Part shown: one piece after another, positions 16,951 to 24,443 of the stretch
How the letters are laid out: each line of letters opens with the position of its first letter
How positions within the stretch are numbered: the stretch's first letter is position 1
Assembly: GCA_036506155.1 (NCBI GenBank)
Contig: DASXSF010000105.1
Coordinates: 81,025-145,024, forward strand
Length of the DNA: 64,000 bases
DNA from: DASXRA01 sp036506155
Lineage (GTDB): Bacteria > Actinomycetota > Actinomycetes > Mycobacteriales > Jatrophihabitantaceae
Direction of reading: 5' to 3'
Notes under the pieces: generated by a model
What the model was told of the DNA's origin: nothing
The model's database searches: none
What the model saw: the letters and a program-made list of their open reading frames with translations, nothing else
Translations under genes and position numbers: made by a program

Positions 16951-18052
16951 CCGCAGGCTGTTGGGCGCCACGGGTTCGCCGTCAACTGACCACCTGCTGT
17001 TCGGCGCCTGGATTGCTTTCGCGGCCGTTAATGTCGTCGCCATGTTCCTGCTGCCGGGCAAGGAGACGGTGCCGTTCCATTTCGTGTGGATCAGCCTGTC
17101 AATTGTCTACGGCCTGCAATCGTGGTCGCTCACCCGGACCTATCTCGTCCTCGCCGTCGTCGGAATCGTCACTGGCGTCGCCCTGATACGCCACGTTCAG
17201 AACCATGTGATCGGCTGGGAGGAGACGACCGAGGTTCCGTTGATGAGCCTGGTATTCCTCGCGATGGTGTGGCACGTGCGCAGGCGTAGCGCCGCCAACC
17301 TGGAGGCGCGCGCCCTCGCCGAGAGCGAACGCCGGATGCGTGATGGGCAGCGGCGATTTGTACGATTCGCGTCCCATGAGCTGCGCACGCCGCTGACCGT
17401 TGCCCGCGGATACACCGAACTGATCCGCGACGCGCACATCGACCCCCAGGTCGGCGAGGACGCCGCGGTCGTGCTCGACGAGCTCGCCAAGCTGGAGCGA
17501 ATCGCGGAGCGGCTGCTCACCCTGGCCAAGGTCGAGGAGCCGTCGCAGCTGCGGCCCGCACCGGTGGATCTGGACGCGCTTCTCCATCGGACGATCAAAC
17601 GGTGGCGGCCGACCGCTAGCCGGCAGTGGTTGATCCACAGCCAGGCCGGAAGGATCGTCGCGGACGCGGAACGCCTGGAAGCCGCGCTGGACAGCTTACT
17701 CGAGAACGCCGTCCGCTATACCGAAGACGGCGGGCGTATCGAGCTCTCTGCCTGGCACCAGAACGGCCACGTGGTGATTGTGGTGCGCGACGACGGGCTG
17801 GGTATCGCGATCGACGACCTCAATTTCGTCTTCGAAGGCTTTCACAGTGGCTCGATCCGTGGCGGCACGGGGATGGGTCTGGCGATCGTCGCTGCTGTCG
17901 TGCACTCGCACGGTGGCACTGTTGACGCCGAGAACCTCGACGGCGGCGGTGCGCAGTTCACGCTGCGCCTACCTGCGCCAGCCGGCCCGAACGGCCGGGC
18001 CGCCCTCGTCGCCCCGGCGACCTACCCGAAGAAGACCTCGGCCTCGGCATAG
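16922..18052 (+). CDS. Membrane sensor histidine kinase
   Basis: 376 residues from the ATG at 16922, inside the end of the regulator gene. Four hydrophobic segments (about 24-44, 52-70, 73-90 and 104-118) form a compact membrane sensor with very short loops and no sizeable extracytoplasmic domain, so the signal may be sensed in the membrane. A coiled linker leads to HisKA (FASHELRTPLTV, His152) and HATPase_c with N box LLENAVRYTEDG, G1 DDGLGI and G2 GGTGMGLAI. All catalytic boxes look intact. It partners the OmpR-type regulator. Its last 31 bases overlap the convergent pfkA 3' end. Confidence 0.94.
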   Translation: MWATASSRADRRLLGATGSPSTDHLLFGAWIAFAAVNVVAMFLLPGKETVPFHFVWISLSIVYGLQSWSLTRTYLVLAVVGIVTGVALIRHVQNHVIGWEETTEVPLMSLVFLAMVWHVRRRSAANLEARALAESERRMRDGQRRFVRFASHELRTPLTVARGYTELIRDAHIDPQVGEDAAVVLDELAKLERIAERLLTLAKVEEPSQLRPAPVDLDALLHRTIKRWRPTASRQWLIHSQAGRIVADAERLEAALDSLLENAVRYTEDGGRIELSAWHQNGHVVIVVRDDGLGIAIDDLNFVFEGFHSGSIRGGTGMGLAIVAAVVHSHGGTVDAENLDGGGAQFTLRLPAPAGPNGRAALVAPATYPKKTSASA

Positions 18053-19047
18053 AGCTCCGGCTTGACGACCTTGAGCTCGGTCGTCGCGTCGACCAGCGGC
18101 ACCCGGACTATGTCGGTGCCGCGCAGGGCTACCATCGTGCCCCACTCACCGGCGTGAACCGCGTCGACGGCGTGCAGCCCGAACCGCGTGGCCAGCACCC
18201 GGTCGAACGCAGTGGGCGTCCCTCCTCGCTGGATGTGACCCAGCACCGTGGTACGCGCCTCCTTGCCGGTGCGGTTCTCGATCTCCGACGCCAGCCAGTC
18301 CCCGATGCCGCCGAGGCGCACGTGCCCGAACGCGTCGAGGCCCTTGTCCAGGCGGATGTTCTCGCCGCTGTCCGGCATCGCCCCTTCAGCGGCCACGATG
18401 ATCGGCGCGTAGTGCGACTGGAAACGGCTCTCGACCAACGCACAGACCCGTTCGATCGAGAACGGCTGCTCCGGGATGAGGATCACGTTGGCGCCGCCGG
18501 CCATGCCGGCGTGCAGGGCGATCCAGCCGGCGTGGCGGCCCATGACCTCGACGATCAGTGCCCGGTGATGCGACTCCGCCGTGGTGTGCAGCCGGTCGAT
18601 CGCCTCCATGGCGATGTTGACCGCAGTGTCGAAGCCGAATGTGTAGTCCGTGGCGTTGAGATCGTTGTCGATCGTCTTCGGAACGCCGATCACGTTGACG
18701 CCCAACTCGGCAAGCCGCGTCGCCACGCCGAGGGTGTCCTCGCCGCCGATCGCGAGCAGGGCGTCGACGCCGAGCTCGTGCAGGTTGGCCCGGACGCGGT
18801 CGACGCCGTCGTCGACCTTCAACGGGTTGGTGCGCGACGTGCCCAGGATCGTGCCGCCGCGCGGCAGGATGCCCCGTACCTCAGGGATGCCGAGCGGCCC
18901 GGTCAGCTTCTCCAGCGGCCCCTTCCACCCGTCGCGGAAGCCGACGAACTCGTACCCGTACACGCCGATGCCCTTTCGCACGACGGCGCGGATCACCGCG
19001 TTCAGCCCCGGGCAGTCACCGCCACCGGTGAGCACTCCGACGCGCAT
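18022..19047 (-). CDS. pfkA: 6-phosphofructokinase, predicted PPi-dependent
   Basis: 341 residues, a complete group-III PfkA. It phosphorylates fructose 6-phosphate in glycolysis. Visible motifs are the N-terminal GVLTGGGDCPGLN, GTSRTNP, the substrate loop PKTIDNDLN and MGRHAGWIA. The phosphoryl-donor switch positions read GGED with Asp104 where ATP enzymes have Gly, and Lys124 in PKTIDND. In characterised enzymes such as the Amycolatopsis methanolica one, Asp104 and Lys124 go with pyrophosphate instead of ATP as donor, which makes the step reversible. PPi use is therefore a prediction from two residues. Its 3' end overlaps that of the histidine kinase gene. Confidence 0.93.
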   Translation of the reverse strand: MRVGVLTGGGDCPGLNAVIRAVVRKGIGVYGYEFVGFRDGWKGPLEKLTGPLGIPEVRGILPRGGTILGTSRTNPLKVDDGVDRVRANLHELGVDALLAIGGEDTLGVATRLAELGVNVIGVPKTIDNDLNATDYTFGFDTAVNIAMEAIDRLHTTAESHHRALIVEVMGRHAGWIALHAGMAGGANVILIPEQPFSIERVCALVESRFQSHYAPIIVAAEGAMPDSGENIRLDKGLDAFGHVRLGGIGDWLASEIENRTGKEARTTVLGHIQRGGTPTAFDRVLATRFGLHAVDAVHAGEWGTMVALRGTDIVRVPLVDATTELKVVKPELYAEAEVFFG

Positions 19048-19080
19048 GCCAGCTCCTCTCGTTGCGTAGCCGCAGCGAGC

Positions 19081-19569
19081 CTAGCCTGGCAATGTCATGC
19101 CCTGGATCGCCCGCCAGCGCACGAGGTTGTGCCGCGCGTCGACGAGGGCGTCGTGCTGGTCGTCCGGCGGCTCAGGCAACACCGGGCAGCCAGCGTCCTC
19201 CCACCGCTGTCGTAACTCGTGGGTGAATCGCGGGACGTGCCTGGGCAGAGCGCGCATGTCCCCCCACAGCTGCACCAGCGCCACGTGGTCGTAGGCCGCC
19301 ATCCATGCCCACAGCTCGATCTGCTCACCGGCGGCAGTCATGAAGGCGAGCAGGTCGGCGCGGATCTGCTCCCGGCTGCGCCATACCGGGTCGGCAGGCG
19401 GCGGCAGCTGTGAAAGCACGTTCCGGCGCACCCAGGTGATCGCCCGGCTGCCGTCGAACTCTGTCGAGACCGCGTAGAACTCGTGGCCGGTCTCGTCCAC
19501 CATTCCGATCGAAACGAGGTCGATCGTGCGACCGTCCTCGATGAATTCGCAGTCGTAGAAGAACCGCAC
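19081..19569 (-). CDS. AS-type 3'-5' exoribonuclease (Rv2179c-like, DEDDh)
   Basis: 162 residues from the GTG at 19569. The N-terminal FFYDCEFIEDG gives the first two acidic ligands (Asp6, Glu8) of the DEDDh exonuclease fold; AAYDHVAL gives the third and HDALVDARHN supplies the final His and Asp. The length fits the actinobacterial family whose M. tuberculosis member Rv2179c is an RNase T-like 3'-5' exoribonuclease. The frame stays open upstream to 19860, but only because it runs through a tandem repeat of 126 bp (42 codons). The family N-terminus argues for 19569, with AAGGA just upstream. It lies just upstream of a plsC-like gene's end. Confidence 0.9.
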   Translation of the reverse strand: MRFFYDCEFIEDGRTIDLVSIGMVDETGHEFYAVSTEFDGSRAITWVRRNVLSQLPPPADPVWRSREQIRADLLAFMTAAGEQIELWAWMAAYDHVALVQLWGDMRALPRHVPRFTHELRQRWEDAGCPVLPEPPDDQHDALVDARHNLVRWRAIQGMTLPG

Positions 19570-19580
19570 TGTCCTTATCC

Positions 19581-19952
19581 CGCCTGCGCGGTGCGCGATC
19601 CGGACCACCCGCTTCGCTCGGGCCCGTCTCGCGCGCCGCTCCGCGCCTCCGGCGCGGGCCGCGTCGCGGCGGCGGGGCTCTTCGCGCGAGCGCACTGACT
19701 CATCCCCGCCTGCGCGGTGCGCGATCCGGACCACCCGCTTCGCTCGGGCCCGTCTCGCCCGCCGCTCCACGCCTCCGGCGCCCGCCGCGTCGCGGCGGCG
19801 GGGCTCTTCGCGCGAGCGCACTGACTCATCCCCGCCTGCACGGTGCGCGATCCGGACCACCCGCTTCGCTCGGGCCCGTCTCGCCCGCCGCTCCGCGCCT
19901 CCGGCGCAGGCCGCGTCGCGGCGGCGGGGCTCTTCGCGCGAGCGCTCATCGC
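19581..19952. repeat. Three tandem copies of a 126-bp GC-rich repeat
   Basis: Units begin at 19581, 19707 and 19833 (CGCCTGCRCGGTGCGCGATC), exactly 126 bp apart, with few differences; the third ends about 19952. Each carries CCGCTTCGCTCGGGCC and the GCTCTTCGCGCGAGCGC core of the dispersed element. Because 126 is a multiple of three, the minus frame stays open for 42-residue repeats and falsely extends the exonuclease. This is the main content of the 442-bp gap between the exonuclease and plsC. Bases 19953-20011 hold a further, degenerate copy of the core (AGCGCTCATCCC). Confidence 0.85.
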
Positions 19953-20011
19953 CCTGTGGTTGCGTCTCTCGTGGCCGGGTCCCGCTATGCCGGGGCTAGC
20001 GCTCATCCCGC

Positions 20012-20764
20012 TCAGCTGGCTCGCTTGGTCGGAACCCGATCAGCGGCTTCGCGGACCTCGACGCGTGACCCGAACGTGAGGCCGCGGCCCTGCGCGGCCT
20101 TCACCTTGGCCGCGTACACGTCGACGTACTCCTGCCCAGAGAGCAGCATCAGCTCGTACATGATCTCGTCCGTCATGGATCGCTCGACGAACCGATCACC
20201 GGCCATGCCCTCGTACCGCGAGAAGTCCAGCGGCTTGCCGAACCGGACGCCGGGGCGCGGGCGCAGCCGCGGGAAGCGGCGCCCGGTCGGCTGAATCTTG
20301 TCCGTGTTGACCATGACGCACGGAATCACCGGAACCCCGGCCTCCAGCGCCATGCGGGCCACGCCGGTCTTCCCGCGGTAGAGCCTGCCATCCGGCGAGC
20401 GGGTGCCCTCGGGGTAGATGCCGAGCAGCTTGCCTTCCCGCAGCACGCGCACTCCCGTGGTAAGCGCCGCGCGGGCCGCGTCGGGGTCGTCGCGATCGAT
20501 CGGCACCTGGCCGGCGCCGGAGAAGAAGGCGCGGGAGGCCCAGCCGCGCAGCCCTGGGGTGGTGAAGTACTCCGCCTTGGCGAGGAACGTGACCCTGCGC
20601 GGCACCATCACCGGCATGAAGAACGAGTCGGAGAACGACAGGTGGTTGCTGGCCAGGATCGCAGCGCCGTGTCGCGGGATGTTCTCGCGCCCCTCGGTCC
20701 ACGGCCGCCAGATCAGTCGCAGGAACGGACCGATGAAGACGAACTTCACCAGCCAATAGCCCAC
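20012..20764 (-). CDS. plsC: 1-acyl-sn-glycerol-3-phosphate acyltransferase (PlsC family)
   Basis: 250 residues from the GTG at 20764, which has GGGAGG five bases upstream; the open frame runs back to 20974 but overlaps the promoter of the divergent esterase and lacks a ribosome site. A hydrophobic N-terminus (GYWLVKFVFIGPFL) docks it to the membrane. The catalytic HX4D motif is NHLSFSD (His41, Asp46) and the glycerol-phosphate motif is EGTRSPDG (119-126). It would acylate lysophosphatidic acid or a related acceptor in phospholipid synthesis. M. tuberculosis has a homologue (Rv2182c) at the same place. The C-terminal ~40 residues are family-variable. Confidence 0.92.
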   Translation of the reverse strand: MGYWLVKFVFIGPFLRLIWRPWTEGRENIPRHGAAILASNHLSFSDSFFMPVMVPRRVTFLAKAEYFTTPGLRGWASRAFFSGAGQVPIDRDDPDAARAALTTGVRVLREGKLLGIYPEGTRSPDGRLYRGKTGVARMALEAGVPVIPCVMVNTDKIQPTGRRFPRLRPRPGVRFGKPLDFSRYEGMAGDRFVERSMTDEIMYELMLLSGQEYVDVYAAKVKAAQGRGLTFGSRVEVREAADRVPTKRAS

Positions 20765-20905
20765 CCACGCCTCCCTTCGAACCCCCGGTTTTGTCTGAGC
20801 AGACAGTAGTGCCACCGTGTCGCTCGGTCCACCGGTGCCTAGCGCTCGCCGAAGCCGGGCGGTGACGGGCATGATGAAGCGTCGCGTCCCGAATTGAGGT
20901 GAAGC

Positions 20906-21670
20906 ATGATCGTCCTGCCCGGCGCGGAGCCGTACGCCGCCGACCGAGGGCCGGTCGGGGTGGTGCTCAGCCACGGCTTCACCGCCACTCCGCGCAGCCT
21001 ACGGCCCTGGGCCGAATACCTCGCCGCGGCCGGCTGCACGGTGCGGCTGCCGCGGCTGCCGGGCCACGGCACCACGTGGCAGGACGCGAACACGACCCGC
21101 TGGCAGGACTGGTACGGCGAGATCCGCCAGGCCTACGAGCAGCTACGAGCCCGTTGCGAGACGATCTTCGCCGCGGGGCTGTCCATGGGCGGCACCCTCG
21201 TCACCCGGCTGGCCGAAGAGGAGGGCAACGGGCTCGCCGGGCTGATCCTGGTCAACCCGTCGTTCGCCACGGAACGGTTCGACGCCAGATTCGCCCGCTA
21301 CATCTCCCGACTGATCCGATCGCGCCCCGGATTCGGCAGCGACCTCAAGGCGCCGCACGAGGACACCCTCGGCTACGACCGAACCCCGGTGCGCGCATTC
21401 GCGTCGCTGCAACGGCTGTGGAGTGTCGTGCGCGCCGACCTGCACCGAATCTCGGCGCCCGTGCTGATGTTCCGCAGCGTCGAGGACCACGTGGTCGAGC
21501 CGCTGTCCGGGGCACTCTTGCTACGCGGCGCCACATCGACAACGGTGCGCGAGGTGCTGCTCGAGAACAGCTACCACGTCGCGACCATGGACCACGATGC
21601 GCCGCTGATCTTCGAGGGCAGCCTGGCTTTCATCCGCGAGTACGCCGACGTCGTGAGCCGGGCATCGTGA
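20906..21670 (+). CDS. Alpha/beta-hydrolase, carboxylesterase/monoacylglycerol lipase-like
   Basis: 254 residues, cytosolic, with GAGGTGA before the ATG. The fold resembles Est30-type carboxylesterases. The oxyanion HGFTATP, nucleophile elbow GLSMGG (Ser93), acid Asp194 in SVEDHVV and His224 in NSYHVATMDHD form the complete triad. Likely substrates are short to medium acyl esters or monoacylglycerols. It is divergent from plsC, and its stop overlaps the next start (GTGA), so it forms a two-gene unit with a membrane protein of unknown function. Confidence 0.9.
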   Translation: MIVLPGAEPYAADRGPVGVVLSHGFTATPRSLRPWAEYLAAAGCTVRLPRLPGHGTTWQDANTTRWQDWYGEIRQAYEQLRARCETIFAAGLSMGGTLVTRLAEEEGNGLAGLILVNPSFATERFDARFARYISRLIRSRPGFGSDLKAPHEDTLGYDRTPVRAFASLQRLWSVVRADLHRISAPVLMFRSVEDHVVEPLSGALLLRGATSTTVREVLLENSYHVATMDHDAPLIFEGSLAFIREYADVVSRAS

Positions 21671-22329
21671 CGTATGACCCGCACTCCGCCCGCCGCGGCA
21701 ACGGCCTGTCCGCCGACACCTACGTGCCGCTGGCCGACGTCGATCCCGACGTCGGTGAGCTGTTGCTGGTAGCGCTGCGCCGGGCGCGCATTCCGGCCTA
21801 CGTCGAGCCGGCCGCTGAAGCGCCGCTGCGGCGGCTCTTCGTCGCCTCCGCTGACCGCGCCGACGCGCGCACCGTGGTCGAGGCAGCCACCCGGGGGCCG
21901 TTGCTTCCGCTCGACCCGCTCGAAGGCGTCGACACCGACGCCGAGTTCGACGCCCTGGTAGGCGACTGGGACAGCGACACGATCAGCGCTGTGCGCTCGG
22001 CCGAGCGCGACCTGACTCGCGAGGACGCCGACTGGCGGGCGCGGCTGGAACCCGGCTTTTCGAATAAGTCGGCCGCCGATGACGAGGAGCACTACATTCC
22101 GCCGGCGCCGCCGCCGCTCCCCCGGCTCGCGGCTGCCACGATTTTCGCGTTGATCCTCCTGGCGGTGTCTATCGCCGTGCTGGCGGTCGGCACCGGCCTC
22201 GGTCTGGACAGCGACCTCGCGCTACTGCTCGGCGTCGGCGGCATCCTTACCGGCGCCGGGATGCTGCTCATGCGATTGCGCGCACGCCCCCCCGAGGAGG
22301 ACGACGGCGACGACGGCGCCATCGTCTGA
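21667..22329 (+). CDS. Actinobacterial two-helix membrane protein of unknown function
   Basis: 220 residues from the GTG at 21667, overlapping the esterase stop by four bases. The first ~150 residues are soluble and acidic with no motif I recognise (YVPLADVDPDVGELLLVALR near the start). Two transmembrane helices follow (about 158-178 and 185-205) with a short loop, and an Asp/Glu-rich tail. Topology suggests most of the protein is cytoplasmic. Coupling to a lipid-type esterase and closeness to plsC hint at an envelope or lipid role, but this is guilt by association only. Confidence 0.8.
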   Translation: MTYDPHSARRGNGLSADTYVPLADVDPDVGELLLVALRRARIPAYVEPAAEAPLRRLFVASADRADARTVVEAATRGPLLPLDPLEGVDTDAEFDALVGDWDSDTISAVRSAERDLTREDADWRARLEPGFSNKSAADDEEHYIPPAPPPLPRLAAATIFALILLAVSIAVLAVGTGLGLDSDLALLLGVGGILTGAGMLLMRLRARPPEEDDGDDGAIV

Positions 22330-22451
22330 CGTTCGGGGCGTTTCCGGCGACCGAAGCAAGATCACTACACAACGTTTGCCGACACGACACCCAGTGTCGG
22401 GGGAACGGTCACATGCCGCGCGCACGCTCGCAACGAGGAGGTGGGCGCGAC

Positions 22452-22691
22452 ATGGTGACCGCGGAGGAGACGGTGTTCATCCTCTGGTGCCGGTTGACCG
22501 GGAACGACCCGACGGAGTTCGGCGACGACGAGCGCGAGGCGTTCCTTGCCCGGCCGCAGGTGCCTGACCTTGTGGCAATCTCCTACCCGGTTCTGCTGGA
22601 CGCCGGGATCACGGCGGCGCGGCGCGGTTCGCTGCCGCTCGAACGCTGGCTGGGCGCTGTGCGCACGGTCCGGCCGACCGTCGGCGCGTAA
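22452..22691 (+). CDS. Small hypothetical protein
   Basis: 79 residues from the ATG at 22452; GAGGAGG lies ~11 bases upstream. It is soluble, with no cysteines beyond one and no membrane segment: VTAEETVFILWCRLTGNDP, then FLARPQVPDLVAISYPVL and a helical end. I do not recognise a family. Upstream at 22385-22399 there is a small CGACAC/GTGTCG hairpin. It stands alone between two plus-strand units. Confidence 0.6.
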   Translation: MVTAEETVFILWCRLTGNDPTEFGDDEREAFLARPQVPDLVAISYPVLLDAGITAARRGSLPLERWLGAVRTVRPTVGA

Positions 22692-22763
22692 CACGCTCCG
22701 CGCATTACACGCATAGCATGGGCGTATGCCGCTGCCCCTGATCCTCGTCCCATACGCACCGGT

Positions 22764-24443
22764 ATGACGGCCCCCGGTCAGCAGCAGACCGCCCGTCCGG
22801 CCATCGTCACCGTCGACGACGATCCCGGCGTGTCCCGGGCCGTCGCGCGGGATTTGCGGCGGCGCTACGGAGAGCGGTACCGCATCGTCCGCGCCGACTC
22901 CGGCGCCGACGCGCTCGACGCCTTGCGGGAGATGAAGCTGCGCGGCGAGCTGGTCGCGATCATTCTTGCCGACTACCGGATGCCGCAGATGAGCGGCATC
23001 GAGTTCCTCGAACAGGCCATGGACCTGTACCCGACGACGCGGCGGGTACTGCTCACCGCATACGCCGACACCGGCGCGGCGATCGACGCGATCAACATCG
23101 TCGACCTGGACCACTACTTGCTCAAGCCGTGGGACCCGCCCGAGGAGAAGCTCTATCCGGTCGTCGACTCGTTGCTCGACGCTTGGCAGGCATCAGACCA
23201 CCGCCCGGTGCCCGAGACGAAGGTTGTCGGGCATCGCTGGTCGGCCCGGTCGTCGGAGATCCGCGAGTTCCTCGCCCGCAACCAGGTCCCGTACCGGTGG
23301 TACCTGTGCGACGAGCCGGAGGGCGAGCGGTTGCTCGCCGCCGCCGGTGCCGACGACCGGCGGCTGCCTCTCGTGATCACCCCGGATGGTGAGACGCTGA
23401 TCGAGCCCGATGACACCGAACTCGCGAGTCACGTCGGGTTGGCCACCCGCCCGTCCTCGGACTTCTACGACCTGGTGGTGATCGGCGGCGGTCCGGCCGG
23501 ACTCGGCGCCGCGGTGTACGGAGCCTCCGAGGGGCTGCGCACGGTACTGGTCGAGCGCACCGCCACGGGCGGGCAGGCGGGGCAGAGTTCCCGTATCGAC
23601 AACTACCTGGGCTTTCCGGACGGGGTGTCCGGTGCCCAGCTGACCGACCGGGCGCGCCGGCAGGCGCTGCGCTTCGGCGCCGAACTGATCACCACGCGCG
23701 AGGTCGTCGGGCTCGCGGTCTGCGGCTCGGCGCGCACCGTGACCTTCACCGACGGCACCACGCTCGACGCACACACCGTCATCCTCGCCACCGGCGTGAG
23801 CTACCGGCAGCTGTCCGCGCCGGGATGCGGTGAGTTCACCGGTCGCGGCGTGTTCTACGGCTCGGCGCTCACCGAGGCGGCCAGTTGCGCGGGGCGCGAC
23901 GTGTACATCGTCGGCGGCGCCAACTCGGCGGGCCAGGCGGCGGTGTACCTCGCGCGGCAGGCCCGTTCGGTGACGCTCGTCGTGCGGGGCAAGTCGCTCG
24001 AAGAATCGATGTCCTACTACCTGACACAGCAGATCGCCGCCATCGCCAATATCGCCGTACGCACGTGTACGGAGGTGGTCGGTGCGCGCGGCACGGAGCA
24101 CCTGGAGGAACTGACGCTCCGCGACAATGTCACGGGAGCCACGGAAATAGTCCCCACGAAGTGGCTGTTCGTCTTCATAGGGGCGGTACCGCACACTGAT
24201 TGGCTCGACGGCGTGGTCACCCGCGACCCGAAGGGATTCGTGCTCGCCGGCCCCGATCTCACAGTTGAAGGACGGCCGGCGGGCTGGACGCTCGACCGTC
24301 CGCCGTACCACCTGGAGACGAACGTGCCCGGAGTGTTCGTGGCCGGCGACGCCCGCGCCGAGTCGGCCAAACGGGTCGCCTCGGCAGTCGGCGAAGGCAC
24401 CATGGCGGTCATGCTCGTCCACCGCTATCTGGAGCGCTTATGA
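22764..24443 (+). CDS. Response-regulator / thioredoxin-reductase-like fusion flavoprotein
   Basis: 559 residues in three parts. A receiver domain (about 12-140) has Asp18-20, phospho-acceptor Asp70 in IILADYRMP and Lys121 in LLKPW. A glutaredoxin-fold linker (about 153-228) reads GHRWSARSSEIREFL. A thioredoxin-reductase-like FAD/NAD(P)H module (about 236-555) has GGGPAG (241-246), the second Rossmann motif IVGGANSAGQAA, and GVFVAGDAR for FAD. The redox CxxC is missing: where YCATC is expected it reads FYGSALTEAAS. It may therefore reduce something other than thioredoxin, or pass electrons without a disulfide. It overlaps the next gene, a cyclic-nucleotide-domain histidine kinase, by ATGA and is presumably its phosphorylation partner. 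Confidence 0.92.
   Translation: MTAPGQQQTARPAIVTVDDDPGVSRAVARDLRRRYGERYRIVRADSGADALDALREMKLRGELVAIILADYRMPQMSGIEFLEQAMDLYPTTRRVLLTAYADTGAAIDAINIVDLDHYLLKPWDPPEEKLYPVVDSLLDAWQASDHRPVPETKVVGHRWSARSSEIREFLARNQVPYRWYLCDEPEGERLLAAAGADDRRLPLVITPDGETLIEPDDTELASHVGLATRPSSDFYDLVVIGGGPAGLGAAVYGASEGLRTVLVERTATGGQAGQSSRIDNYLGFPDGVSGAQLTDRARRQALRFGAELITTREVVGLAVCGSARTVTFTDGTTLDAHTVILATGVSYRQLSAPGCGEFTGRGVFYGSALTEAASCAGRDVYIVGGANSAGQAAVYLARQARSVTLVVRGKSLEESMSYYLTQQIAAIANIAVRTCTEVVGARGTEHLEELTLRDNVTGATEIVPTKWLFVFIGAVPHTDWLDGVVTRDPKGFVLAGPDLTVEGRPAGWTLDRPPYHLETNVPGVFVAGDARAESAKRVASAVGEGTMAVMLVHRYLERL

Noticed and set aside
19570..19860. N-terminal extension of the exonuclease through the tandem repeats
   Set aside because: The family starts at the FFYDCEF segment; the extension is only repeat translation kept open by a 126-bp period.
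19581..19952. Possible CRISPR array
   Set aside because: Units are contiguous 126-bp repeats with no short repeat/unique spacer alternation and no cas genes.
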